DNA from: Streptomyces sp. ISL-43
GTDB taxonomy: Bacteria; Actinomycetota; Actinomycetes; Streptomycetales; Streptomycetaceae
DNA length: 64,000 bases
Assembly: GCF_018614195.1 (NCBI RefSeq)
Contig: NZ_JAGGOT010000032.1
Span: forward strand, 62,001 to 126,000
Direction of reading: 5' to 3'
Shown piece by piece: positions 35,259-43,065 of this stretch. The position numbers were made by a program, and so were the translations under genes. Below the pieces are notes generated by a model. The model made no database searches and was not told the origin of the DNA. It was given only the letters and a program-made list of their open reading frames with translations. Numbering within the stretch: position 1 is the stretch's first letter; each line of letters begins with the position of its first letter.

Positions 35259-35399
35259 CAGGCAGATACCTATCGAGTCGGGGAGCGGGCGGAGACTTCG
35301 CTCACATCGTATGCGGGGGCCTGGGGCACGCTCACGCCGACTCAGGCGTTGGAGAGGATAGACGGACCGACAGACGGACGGACCAACGGGGAGGGCGCT

Positions 35400-36503
35400 A
35401 TGACGGGAACGGGCTTCGAGAAGGCACCGGCACGGGACCGCAGGAGGTTCCCCGGGATTTCCTCACGGGCGTACGAGCATCCGGCGGACCGCTCGGCGCT
35501 CGTTGCCCTGCGCAAGCTGAGCGGCTTCGACACGGTCTTCAAGGCACTGAGCGGGCTGCTGCCGGAGCGCAGTCTGCGACTGCTCTTCCTGTCGGACTCC
35601 GTCCGGGTGGGCGAGACGCAGTTCCCGCACCTGTACGCGATGCTCCGCGACGCCTGTTACATCCTGGACCTGGAGAAGGTCCCGCAGATGTACGTGCAGC
35701 AGGATCCCAAGCCGAATGCCATGTGCATCGGGCTGGACGAGCCGATCATCGTGGTCACGACGGGCCTGGTCGAGCTGCTCGACGAGGAGGAGATGCGGGC
35801 GGTCGTGGGCCACGAGGTCGGCCACGCGCTGTCTGGACACTCCGTGTACCGCACGATCCTGCTGTTCCTGACGAACCTGGCGCTCAAGGTGGCGTGGATC
35901 CCGCTCGGCAACATGGCGATCACGGCGGTCGTGACCGCGCTGCGCGAGTGGTTCCGCAAGTCGGAGCTGTCTGCGGACCGGGCCGGCCTGCTGGTGGGGC
36001 AGGACGTGAACGCCTCGATGCGCGGGCTGATGAAGATCGCGGGCGGCAACCACCTCCACGAGATGAATGTGGACGCGTTCCTCGCCCAGGCCGAGGAGTA
36101 CGAGCGGAGCGGGGACCTGCGCGACTCCGTGCTGAAGATCCTCAATGTGCTGCCCCGGACGCACCCCTTCACGACGGTGCGGGCGGCCGAGCTGAAGAAG
36201 TGGTCGCAGAACCGCGACTACCAGCGGATCATGGACGGCCACTATCCGCGGCGCGAGGAGGACAAGGACACCTCGGTAACCGACTCCTTCCGGCAGTCCG
36301 CCGCGCACTACGCCGACTCGGTGCGCACCAGCAAGGACCCGCTGATGAAGCTGGTCGGCGACATCGCCGGCGGCACCGCGGACCTGGGTGGCAAGCTCCG
36401 GGACAGGTTCACGGGTACGGCTACGGGCCCGGGTACGGCCACGCCCGGCAGCGAGGACAAGGGCAAGGGCGCGGGCACCGGCGGGGCTACGGAACAGGGC
36501 TGA
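35400..36503 (+). CDS. M48 family metallopeptidase (HtpX/Ste24-like)
   Basis: Zinc endopeptidase of the M48 family. The 367-residue protein has HEVGHALSGHS with catalytic HEVGH at residues 138-142, a hydrophobic region at about 152-185 that would anchor it in the membrane, and SELSADRAG near 197 supplying the third ligand. The C-terminus is Gly/Thr/Lys-rich and low complexity. ATG 35400 follows GGGGAGG at good spacing. Its 3' end overlaps the opposite-strand gene at 36487-37632 by 17 nt. It may process or degrade membrane proteins; the substrate is unknown. Confidence 0.88.
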   Translation: MTGTGFEKAPARDRRRFPGISSRAYEHPADRSALVALRKLSGFDTVFKALSGLLPERSLRLLFLSDSVRVGETQFPHLYAMLRDACYILDLEKVPQMYVQQDPKPNAMCIGLDEPIIVVTTGLVELLDEEEMRAVVGHEVGHALSGHSVYRTILLFLTNLALKVAWIPLGNMAITAVVTALREWFRKSELSADRAGLLVGQDVNASMRGLMKIAGGNHLHEMNVDAFLAQAEEYERSGDLRDSVLKILNVLPRTHPFTTVRAAELKKWSQNRDYQRIMDGHYPRREEDKDTSVTDSFRQSAAHYADSVRTSKDPLMKLVGDIAGGTADLGGKLRDRFTGTATGPGTATPGSEDKGKGAGTGGATEQG

Positions 36504-37632
36504 CGCCCTGCTGCGGGCTGGCCGTCGGCGCCAGCACCCCGCACAGCCCGGCCGTGCGCCGCGGATGGCCGCTGGTGTACGGATCGCTCGCGGCCGGGCC
36601 GACCGTGGCCGGCCCGGCGCCGGCCAGGAGCGGGCGGAAGCCAGGCGCCGGGTCGGCGGAGCAGTCCTGCGGACCGGCCATCACGTAGGCGGAGGCCAGC
36701 TCCGCCCGCCGGGCCGTGAGGTCGTCGCGGTCGAAGCGGAGCCGCAGCTCCCGGCGGACGGTGAAGAGCGAGGACCCGTCGGCCCCGGCGGGCTGACCGG
36801 TCGCCGGGCGCACGGCGTAGACGAAGGTGTGGTCGGTGGTCACCTCCAGCACGTTCGGGGTGACCTCCTGGAAGGCGAGGGTGCCGCTGACCCGGACCCG
36901 GGTGTCGGCCACCAGGGCCACGGCGGGGTCGAAGCGGACCAGCCAGCCCGTGATGGCGTGCCGCCCGTCGCCGGCCGGCGCGAGCATGCTCTGGTCGAAC
37001 TGGGTCAGCTGGTCGGGGTCGAGCAGGACCCGCACGGGCCGGGAGGCGGTCCCCGACAGGATGTCGGGGTCCAGCGAGGACTGCACCAGGTAGTCCTTGG
37101 CGATGGTCAGCGCGGCGAGGACCTGGTTGTCGGCGAAGTGGTTGGTGCGGCGCACGGCGGGCAGGGTGATCCCGGCCGCCCCGACGCGGTACTGCGCGGC
37201 CGGACTCTTCGCGTACAGGTCGGCCGGGCGCCCGCCCTGGACGGCTTCGGAAGGCGCTAGCGGCACGACGGTGCTGGTGAGCGCCTCCGCCGGGCCTTCG
37301 GGGGGCGGCACATAGGGATTGCGCAGGCCCATGTAGACGGCGGTGGCGAGCGCCAGGGCGATGCACAGCACGATGACCCGGCCCTGCCGGGCCGCCGCCC
37401 TGCCGGAGCCGCCGCCCGGTCCGGGGGAGCCTCCGCTCGACCAGAACGACCGGCTCCGTACGGCGCGGGCGTGCTCGCCCATGCGTTCCTGCGCGGAGAA
37501 CTCCTGGAGCCGGGCAGCCCGGACGAAGTCCTCGTCGAACACCACCGACCGGTACTCGTCCGACCGGAACTCGTCGTCGCCCCCTTCGGTGCCTTCGGGG
37601 GTGCCGTTGGGTGGATCTCCTGATACGGCCAT
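36487..37632 (-). CDS. Membrane protein with SVVFDEDFVR motif (long form)
   Basis: A 381-residue membrane protein of unknown function. Residues 29-38 are SVVFDEDFVR, followed by an amphipathic stretch to about 50 (AARLQEFSAQER). One membrane helix lies at about 85-101 (VIVLCIALALATAVYMGL). The large remaining part, residues 105-381, would be outside and contains beta-rich sequence with one Cys in QDCSAD and one in GLCGVLAP. The same motif, at the same residue numbers, is present in the next gene upstream (37701-38261), so the two are paralogues or partners. The gene order matches S. coelicolor SCO2583. No enzyme motif is seen. Confidence 0.75.
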   Translation of the reverse strand: MAVSGDPPNGTPEGTEGGDDEFRSDEYRSVVFDEDFVRAARLQEFSAQERMGEHARAVRSRSFWSSGGSPGPGGGSGRAAARQGRVIVLCIALALATAVYMGLRNPYVPPPEGPAEALTSTVVPLAPSEAVQGGRPADLYAKSPAAQYRVGAAGITLPAVRRTNHFADNQVLAALTIAKDYLVQSSLDPDILSGTASRPVRVLLDPDQLTQFDQSMLAPAGDGRHAITGWLVRFDPAVALVADTRVRVSGTLAFQEVTPNVLEVTTDHTFVYAVRPATGQPAGADGSSLFTVRRELRLRFDRDDLTARRAELASAYVMAGPQDCSADPAPGFRPLLAGAGPATVGPAASDPYTSGHPRRTAGLCGVLAPTASPQQGVSPVP

Positions 37633-37700
37633 CGCTTCTCCCCGCTGTCCCCGCTTCAGAGAAGCCCCCGGCTCCGACGAAAGGGAGCGGGGTCGTACCT

Positions 37701-38261
37701 TCAGGGTTGGCGGCCGACGCGGTCCATAAACTTGCCGGCGTCGGTGACTTCACCCATCGGGGTGCTGGCGGGCGCCGGAGCGGGTTCCGCGTCGCTCGCG
37801 GCGCTGCGGTAGACGGCACTGAAGGCGAGCGCGATCATGCCGAGGCCCATCACGAACGCGAGGATCCAGGCGACGGGGCGCAACCAGGGCGAGCGGCCCC
37901 GGTAGGGGCGCAGGCTGCCGCCGTACGCGCCGTAGGGGCCGTCCGCGTAGCCGAAGCCGTGGCCGTGGTCCCAGCCGGAGTCATCGGACAGGTAGCCGTC
38001 GGGGTGCCCGTACGCGTACCCGTCGTAGTCCTCGTCGCCCGTCCAGCCGCCGGCGAAGGCGGCGCGGGCGGCTTCGGCCGCTTCGGCGCGCGCCCGGTCG
38101 CCGGCCCGCTGGCGCTCCGCGGCGCTCGGTTCACGGATCTCGGCGTTCCGGACGAAGTCCTCGTCGAACACCACGGAGGCGAAGTCCTTGTCCGCGCCTC
38201 CGCGGTCGTCGTCGGGCTCCCCGTCGTCCGGGAACTTTTTGCCCCCCACGTCGTCCGGCAC
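37701..38261 (-). CDS. Membrane protein with SVVFDEDFVR motif (short form, SCO2584-like by position)
   Basis: A 186-residue protein. Residues 1-28 are acidic, 29-38 are SVVFDEDFVR, identical to the partner at 36487-37632, and EIREPSAAERQR follows. A Gly/Tyr/Asp-rich region (about 72-118) leads to one membrane helix at about 129-151 (VAWILAFVMGLGMIALAFSAV) and a short outer tail. The GTG at 38261 is the start giving this match. It is 77 bp downstream of proA. From memory, SCO2584 at this place in S. coelicolor interacts with the spore-wall synthesis complex; that is an inference from gene order. Confidence 0.75.
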   Translation of the reverse strand: MPDDVGGKKFPDDGEPDDDRGGADKDFASVVFDEDFVRNAEIREPSAAERQRAGDRARAEAAEAARAAFAGGWTGDEDYDGYAYGHPDGYLSDDSGWDHGHGFGYADGPYGAYGGSLRPYRGRSPWLRPVAWILAFVMGLGMIALAFSAVYRSAASDAEPAPAPASTPMGEVTDAGKFMDRVGRQP

Positions 38262-38337
38262 GGAACCAGCGTAGACCTGAGGGGCACCTTTGGGCAGGGT
38301 GTGCGCCGAATCCGGCCACACGGCGTTCAGTCGCCGA

Positions 38338-39615
38338 CTACCGTACGTGACCGTCGCCGGTGACGATGTACTTGGTCGAGGTGAGCTCCGGGAGCCCCAT
38401 CGGGCCCCGGGCGTGCAGCTTCTGGGTGGAGATGCCGATCTCCGCGCCGAAGCCGAACTGACCACCGTCGGTGAACCGGGTGGAGGCATTCACGGCAACC
38501 GTGGCCGAGTCGACCAGCTGGGTGAAGCGGCGCGCGGCGGCCTGCGAGGTGGTGACGATCGCCTCGGTGTGGCCGGAGGTCCAGCGGCGGATGTGGGCGA
38601 CGGCGTCGTCGAGGGAGTCGACGACCCCGGCGGCGATGTCGTAGGAGAGGTACTCGGCGGCCCAGTCCTCGTCGGTGGCGGGCAGCGCGGTGACCTTGGT
38701 GCCTTCGGCGTACGAGAGCACCTCGCCGTCGCCGTGGACGGTCACGCCGGCTTCGGCGAGGGCGTCCAGGGCCAGCGGCAGGAAGGCCGCGGCGATGTCC
38801 CGGTGGACGAGGAGGGTCTCGGCCGAGTTGCAGACGGAGGGCCGCTGCGCCTTGGAGTTCACGAGGATGTCCACGGCCATGGCCAGGTCGGCCTGTGCGT
38901 CCACGTAGACGTGGCAGTTGCCGGTACCGGTCTCGATGACCGGGACGATGGACTCCTCGACCACGGTCTTGATGAGGGAGGCGCCGCCGCGCGGGATGAG
39001 CACGTCGACGAGGCCGCGGGCGCGCATCAGCTCGCGGACGGAGTCGCGGGACTCGCCGGGTACGAGCTGGATCGCGTCGGCGGGCAGGCCGGCCCCGGTG
39101 ATGGCGTCGCGCAGGATGCCGACGAGGGCGGTGTTGGAGGCGTAGGCGGAGGAGGAGCCGCGCAGCAGGACGGCGTTGCCGGACTTCAGGCAGAGGGCGG
39201 CGGCGTCGACGGTGACGTTGGGGCGCGCCTCGTAGATGATGCCGACGACGCCGAGCGGGACGCGGATCTGGCGGAGGTCGATGCCGTTGGGGAGGGTGGA
39301 GCCGCGGACGACCTCGCCGACGGGGTCGGGCAGGGCCGCGACGTCGCGGACGTCGGAGGCGATGGCCTTGACGCGGTCGGGGGTGAGGGTGAGGCGGTCG
39401 ATGACGGTCTCGCTCGTCCCGGCCTCGCGGGCCTTGGCCGTGTCGACGGCGTTGGCCTCGACGATCTCGGCCGTACGGGCCTCCAGCGCGTCCGCGATGG
39501 CCAGGAGGGCGGTGTCCTTGGCGGACCGCGGGAGCGGGGCGATGGCCGCGGCGGCGGTGCGGGACCGCTGCGCGGTGGCGATCACGGGCGAGGTGGTGGC
39601 ATCGAGCGAGGTCAT
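38338..39615 (-). CDS. proA: Glutamate-5-semialdehyde dehydrogenase (gamma-glutamyl phosphate reductase)
   Basis: Second enzyme of proline synthesis, reducing gamma-glutamyl phosphate with NADPH. The 425-residue protein starts MTSLDATTSPVIATAQRS. Conserved blocks include GVVGIIYEARPNVTVDAAALCLKSGNAVLLRGSS and the catalytic Cys in QRPSVCNSAETLLVH, and it ends GRPMGLPELTSTKYIV-like. ATG 39615 is chosen over the one at 39696, which adds 27 non-conserved residues. proB lies 620 bp upstream on the same strand, with one small ORF between. Confidence 0.96.
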   Translation of the reverse strand: MTSLDATTSPVIATAQRSRTAAAAIAPLPRSAKDTALLAIADALEARTAEIVEANAVDTAKAREAGTSETVIDRLTLTPDRVKAIASDVRDVAALPDPVGEVVRGSTLPNGIDLRQIRVPLGVVGIIYEARPNVTVDAAALCLKSGNAVLLRGSSSAYASNTALVGILRDAITGAGLPADAIQLVPGESRDSVRELMRARGLVDVLIPRGGASLIKTVVEESIVPVIETGTGNCHVYVDAQADLAMAVDILVNSKAQRPSVCNSAETLLVHRDIAAAFLPLALDALAEAGVTVHGDGEVLSYAEGTKVTALPATDEDWAAEYLSYDIAAGVVDSLDDAVAHIRRWTSGHTEAIVTTSQAAARRFTQLVDSATVAVNASTRFTDGGQFGFGAEIGISTQKLHARGPMGLPELTSTKYIVTGDGHVR

Positions 39616-39742
39616 GCCGCCCAGGGTAGTACCCGGCCCGGCCGGGGCCGATGGGGTTTCACCCCGCGAGACGCCTGTCCGACGCGGGGCTCGCACCGGG
39701 CCGACGGGGCTGAGTTCGGCTCATCCCCGGCCCGGCGGCCGG

Positions 39743-40153
39743 TCAGTAAGGGTGTACGCCCACCGGGTGGGCCGGGGGTGGGCCGTAGCCCTCGGCCACG
39801 CGCTGGTGGTAGGTGGCCCGGTCGATGACCTCCAGGCCGACGATCTCCCAGGGCGGGAGCTGCGCCGAGGAGCGGTGTTCGCCCCAGAGGCGCAGGGCGA
39901 CGGCCGCCGCGTCGTGGAGGTCGCGGGCCTCCTCCCAGTAGCGGATCTCCGCATGGTCGTCGGCGTAGCGGCTGGTCAGGAGGAAGGGGTGGTCGTGGGC
40001 GAGCTGTTCCAGCCCGCGGCGGACCTCGCACAGCGGCGCGGGCTTCCCGGAGACGCTCAGGGTGATGTGCCACAGACGGGAGGAGTCGCGCTCCTCCCCG
40101 CTCCCGCCGACGTCACCGTCCCCGGTGCCGACGCTGGTCAGCGCTCGTCTCAC
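39743..40153 (-). CDS. Conserved hypothetical protein between proB and proA
   Basis: A 136-residue protein with sequence HITLSVSGKPAPLCEVRRGLEQLAHDHPFLLTSRYADDHAEIRYWEEARDLHDAAAVALRLWGEHRS, then PPWEIVGLEVIDRATYHQR and the end HPVGVHPY. It is clearly conserved among Streptomyces from memory, but no function is known. GTG 40153 has AAGGAGG at 7 nt. Its start is 85 bp after the proB stop. The alternation of short beta-strands and helices suggests a ferredoxin-like or ACT-like fold, an inference. Confidence 0.7.
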   Translation of the reverse strand: MRRALTSVGTGDGDVGGSGEERDSSRLWHITLSVSGKPAPLCEVRRGLEQLAHDHPFLLTSRYADDHAEIRYWEEARDLHDAAAVALRLWGEHRSSAQLPPWEIVGLEVIDRATYHQRVAEGYGPPPAHPVGVHPY

Positions 40154-40238
40154 CAGCCGCCTCCTTGTCTGCGCCCTACCTGCCCGCCCCTCACAGTTGA
40201 CCAGTCCTCGGCCGACCGCGCGGCGGTTTTGCCGAACC

Positions 40239-41366
40239 TCAGCCCTGGAGCAGGACCAGATCGTCCCGGTGGACGACCTCCCGCTCGTACTCGGGTCCGA
40301 GTTCACGCGCGAGCTCGCGCGTGGAGCGGCCGAGGAGCTGCGGAAGCTCCTTGGCGTCGAAGTTGACGAGACCCCGGGCGACGGCCCGGCCGTCGGCCGA
40401 GCGCAGTTCGACGGGGTCGCCGGCGACGAAGTCGCCCTCGACCGAGGCGATGCCCGCGGGCAGCAGCGAGCTGCCGCGCTCGGTGACCGCGCGGACGGCT
40501 CCGTCGTCCAGTACGAGGTGCCCCTGCGGGGCCGACGCGTGCTGGAGCCAGAGCAGCCGGTCCGTGGAGCGGCGCCCGGTGGAGTGGAACAGGGTGCCGG
40601 TCGCCCGCCCGGCCAGGGCGTCCGCGGCCTGGCTGGCCGAGGTCAGGACGACCGGGATGCCGGCCGCCGCGGCGATGCGCGCAGCCTCGACCTTGGTGGC
40701 CATGCCGCCGGTGCCGACGCCCGCCTTGCCGACGCTGCCGATGGTGACGTGCGCGATGTCCGCGGGGCCGTGCACCTCGTCGATGCGGCTGGTTCCGGAC
40801 AGGGACGGGTCCCCGTCGTAGAGACCGTCGACGTCCGAGAGCAGGACGAGGAGGTCGGCGCGGACGAGGTGGGCCACGAGCGCGGCGAGGCGGTCGTTGT
40901 CGCCGAAGCGGATCTCGTCGGTGGCGACGGTGTCGTTCTCGTTGACGACGGGCAGGGCGCCCATGGCCAGGAGCTGGTCCAGGGTCCGGTAGGCGTTGCG
41001 GTAGTGCGCGCGCCGGCTGGTGTCGTCGGTGGTGAGCAGTACCTGGCCGACGCGGACCCCGTACCGGGCGAAGGAGGCGGTGTACCGGGCGACGAGCAGG
41101 CCCTGCCCGACGCTGGCGGCGGCCTGCTGGCGGGCCAGGTCCGTGGGGCGGCGGCGCAGGCCGAGCGGGGACAGGCCGGCGGCGATGGCTCCGCTGGAGA
41201 CCAGGACGATCTCCTTCTCGCCGCCGCTGCGCGCCTTGGCCAGTACGTCGACCAGGGCGTCGACCCGGTCGGCGTCGAGTCCGCCGGCCGCCGTGGTCAG
41301 GGAGGAGGAGCCGACCTTGACGACGATCCTGCGCGCGTCGAGCACACCCTGCCTAGCCGCTGACAC
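40239..41366 (-). CDS. proB: Glutamate 5-kinase
   Basis: First enzyme of proline synthesis, phosphorylating glutamate at the gamma carboxyl. The 375-residue protein has the amino-acid-kinase domain (RRIVVKVGSSSL, LVSSGAIAAG, VVNENDTVATDEIRFGDNDRLAALVAHL, GTGGMATKVEAA) and a C-terminal PUA domain (about 285-375). The kinase is usually feedback inhibited by proline. ATG 41366. It precedes the small ORF and proA on the same strand and follows the gtrA gene by 79 bp. Confidence 0.96.
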   Translation of the reverse strand: MSAARQGVLDARRIVVKVGSSSLTTAAGGLDADRVDALVDVLAKARSGGEKEIVLVSSGAIAAGLSPLGLRRRPTDLARQQAAASVGQGLLVARYTASFARYGVRVGQVLLTTDDTSRRAHYRNAYRTLDQLLAMGALPVVNENDTVATDEIRFGDNDRLAALVAHLVRADLLVLLSDVDGLYDGDPSLSGTSRIDEVHGPADIAHVTIGSVGKAGVGTGGMATKVEAARIAAAAGIPVVLTSASQAADALAGRATGTLFHSTGRRSTDRLLWLQHASAPQGHLVLDDGAVRAVTERGSSLLPAGIASVEGDFVAGDPVELRSADGRAVARGLVNFDAKELPQLLGRSTRELARELGPEYEREVVHRDDLVLLQG

Positions 41367-41445
41367 TTCGGTCCCCTTGCCCCTCGCCGTTACTGACCCT
41401 GCCCGCTCAATCTACGGGGTGGCCGGGCGGGGCCGCCCTCCGGTT

Positions 41446-41886
41446 TCAGACCGTGGACGTACTGCGTGCCTGCCCCTCTTCTCCGGCCTTCCGCGCGGTC
41501 CCCGGGATGAGGATCTTGCGGGAGAGGACGAAGGTGAACGGGATGGCCAGGACGGCCGCGACCAGCGGCGCGATCTTGGTGTTCATGCCCGCCCAGGTCA
41601 CCAGCGCGTACAGGCCGGCGGACTGGATCACGTAGTTCGTGATGTTGGTCAGCGGGAAGAGCAGGAACTTCTTCCACGTGGGCCGAGTCCGGTAGGTGAA
41701 GTAGGTGTTCATGAAGAACGAGCCGACCATCGCCAGCACGAAGGCGAGGGAGTACGCGGCGAAGTACGGCATGAACGGGTGCAGGAGCAGGTACAGCACG
41801 AAGAAGGTGCCGGTGTTGACGCCGCCGACCAGTGCGAACCGGACGATCTGGCCGAGCTGCGTCTTCCTGTCGGACTTGTTCGGCAT
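41446..41886 (-). CDS. GtrA-family small membrane protein (flippase-like)
   Basis: A 146-residue protein with four membrane helices (IVRFALVGGVNTGTFFVLYLLL, YSLAFVLAMVGSFFMNTYF, TNYVIQSAGLYALVTWAG, APLVAAVLAIPFTFVLSR). The RFALVGGVNTG and FVLSRKIL motifs are those of GtrA. In relatives it moves polyprenyl-phosphate-linked sugars across the membrane for use by a glycosyltransferase. Its ATG overlaps the gtrB-like stop by one base (TGATG), so the two are coupled and probably work as a pair. Confidence 0.9.
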   Translation of the reverse strand: MPNKSDRKTQLGQIVRFALVGGVNTGTFFVLYLLLHPFMPYFAAYSLAFVLAMVGSFFMNTYFTYRTRPTWKKFLLFPLTNITNYVIQSAGLYALVTWAGMNTKIAPLVAAVLAIPFTFVLSRKILIPGTARKAGEEGQARSTSTV

Positions 41887-42902
41887 CAGCTGCTGCGCTC
41901 CGCGATCACGCTCTCGGACACGATGGCGCCACCGGACTTCCTGGCGTCGCCGGCGTCCCGCACGTCCCGGGACAGCGGCTCGGCGCCGTGCGACTCCTTC
42001 ACGAGGAAGTGCGGCCGGCGCTTGGTCTCGTAGTAGATGCGGCCGATGTACTCGCCGATCAGCCCCAGCATGATCATCTGAACGCCGCCGAGGCCGACGA
42101 TGATCGCGACGAGGGTGACGTATCCCGGGGAGTCCACGCCGTTGGTCATCGCCGAGATCGCGATCCACACGGCGTACAGGGCGGTCAGTGCCACCAGCGA
42201 CACGCCCGCCCAGATGCCGATGCGCAGCGGCCGGTTGTTGAAGGAGATCAGCCCGTCCATGCCGTAGTTCAGCAGGGACCCGAACTTCCACTTCGTCTCG
42301 CCGGCCTCGCGCTGCGCGTTGCGGTAGTCGAAGTGGACGGTGTCGAAGCCGATCCAGGAGAAGAGGCCCTTGGAGAAGCGGTTGTACTCGGGCAGCGACA
42401 GCAGGGCGTCCACGGCCGGACGGGACAGCAGCCGGAAGTCGCCGACGCCGTCGGTGAGCTCCACGTCGACCCACCGGTTGATGCCCCGGTAGTAGAGGCG
42501 GCTCAGCGCCGTGCGGAGCTTCTTGTCGCCCTCGCGGGTGCGGCGGGCGATGATCTGGTCGTGTCCCAGCCGGTAGTAGTCGAGCATGGTGGCGATGAGC
42601 TCCGGCGGGTGCTGGAGGTCCGCGTCCATGATGACCACGGCGTCGCCGGTCGCCTCGCGCAGGCCCGCGAGCATGCCGGCCTCCTTGCCGAAGTTCCGGC
42701 TGAAGGAGACGTAGCGGGTCTGGTCGGTGTACTGGGCCGCGATCTTGCGGAGCTTGCCGAGGGTGCCGTCGCGGCTGCCGTCGTCGACGTAGCAGACCTC
42801 GTACTCGACGGGGAGGGCGTCCAGGACCTTGCGGATCTCCGTGTCGAAGCTGTCGATGACAGCTTCCTCGTTGTAGCAAGGGACTACTACGGACAGCTTC
42901 AT
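41886..42902 (-). CDS. GT2 polyprenyl-phosphate glycosyltransferase (GtrB/DPMS-like)
   Basis: Membrane glycosyltransferase of 338 residues that should load a sugar onto polyprenyl phosphate. The N-terminal GT2 domain has SVVVPCYNEEAVID, VDDGSRDGT and MDADLQHPPEL (DxD). The region DGVGDFRLLSRPAVDAL and two C-terminal helices (about 232-300) are those of the GtrB/ArnC group. ATG 42902 has AGGAA at 6 nt; a GTG two codons upstream is weaker. It is coupled to gtrA and divergent from the glycopolymer fusion gene across a 163-bp promoter region. Confidence 0.91.
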   Translation of the reverse strand: MKLSVVVPCYNEEAVIDSFDTEIRKVLDALPVEYEVCYVDDGSRDGTLGKLRKIAAQYTDQTRYVSFSRNFGKEAGMLAGLREATGDAVVIMDADLQHPPELIATMLDYYRLGHDQIIARRTREGDKKLRTALSRLYYRGINRWVDVELTDGVGDFRLLSRPAVDALLSLPEYNRFSKGLFSWIGFDTVHFDYRNAQREAGETKWKFGSLLNYGMDGLISFNNRPLRIGIWAGVSLVALTALYAVWIAISAMTNGVDSPGYVTLVAIIVGLGGVQMIMLGLIGEYIGRIYYETKRRPHFLVKESHGAEPLSRDVRDAGDARKSGGAIVSESVIAERSS

Positions 42903-43065
42903 GAACACTTCCTGCGGGTCCGAACGGGTGATTGTCGGCGACCGGACCAGCCACTCACCTCTTCCTCAGAAGTATGCACGCCGGTCGCGGGGCTGCCGGG
43001 GGTGAGTGCGGCACACGGTAGCTTTGACTGGATAAACGGAATGAAACAAAGGGATCGAGGTGCAC

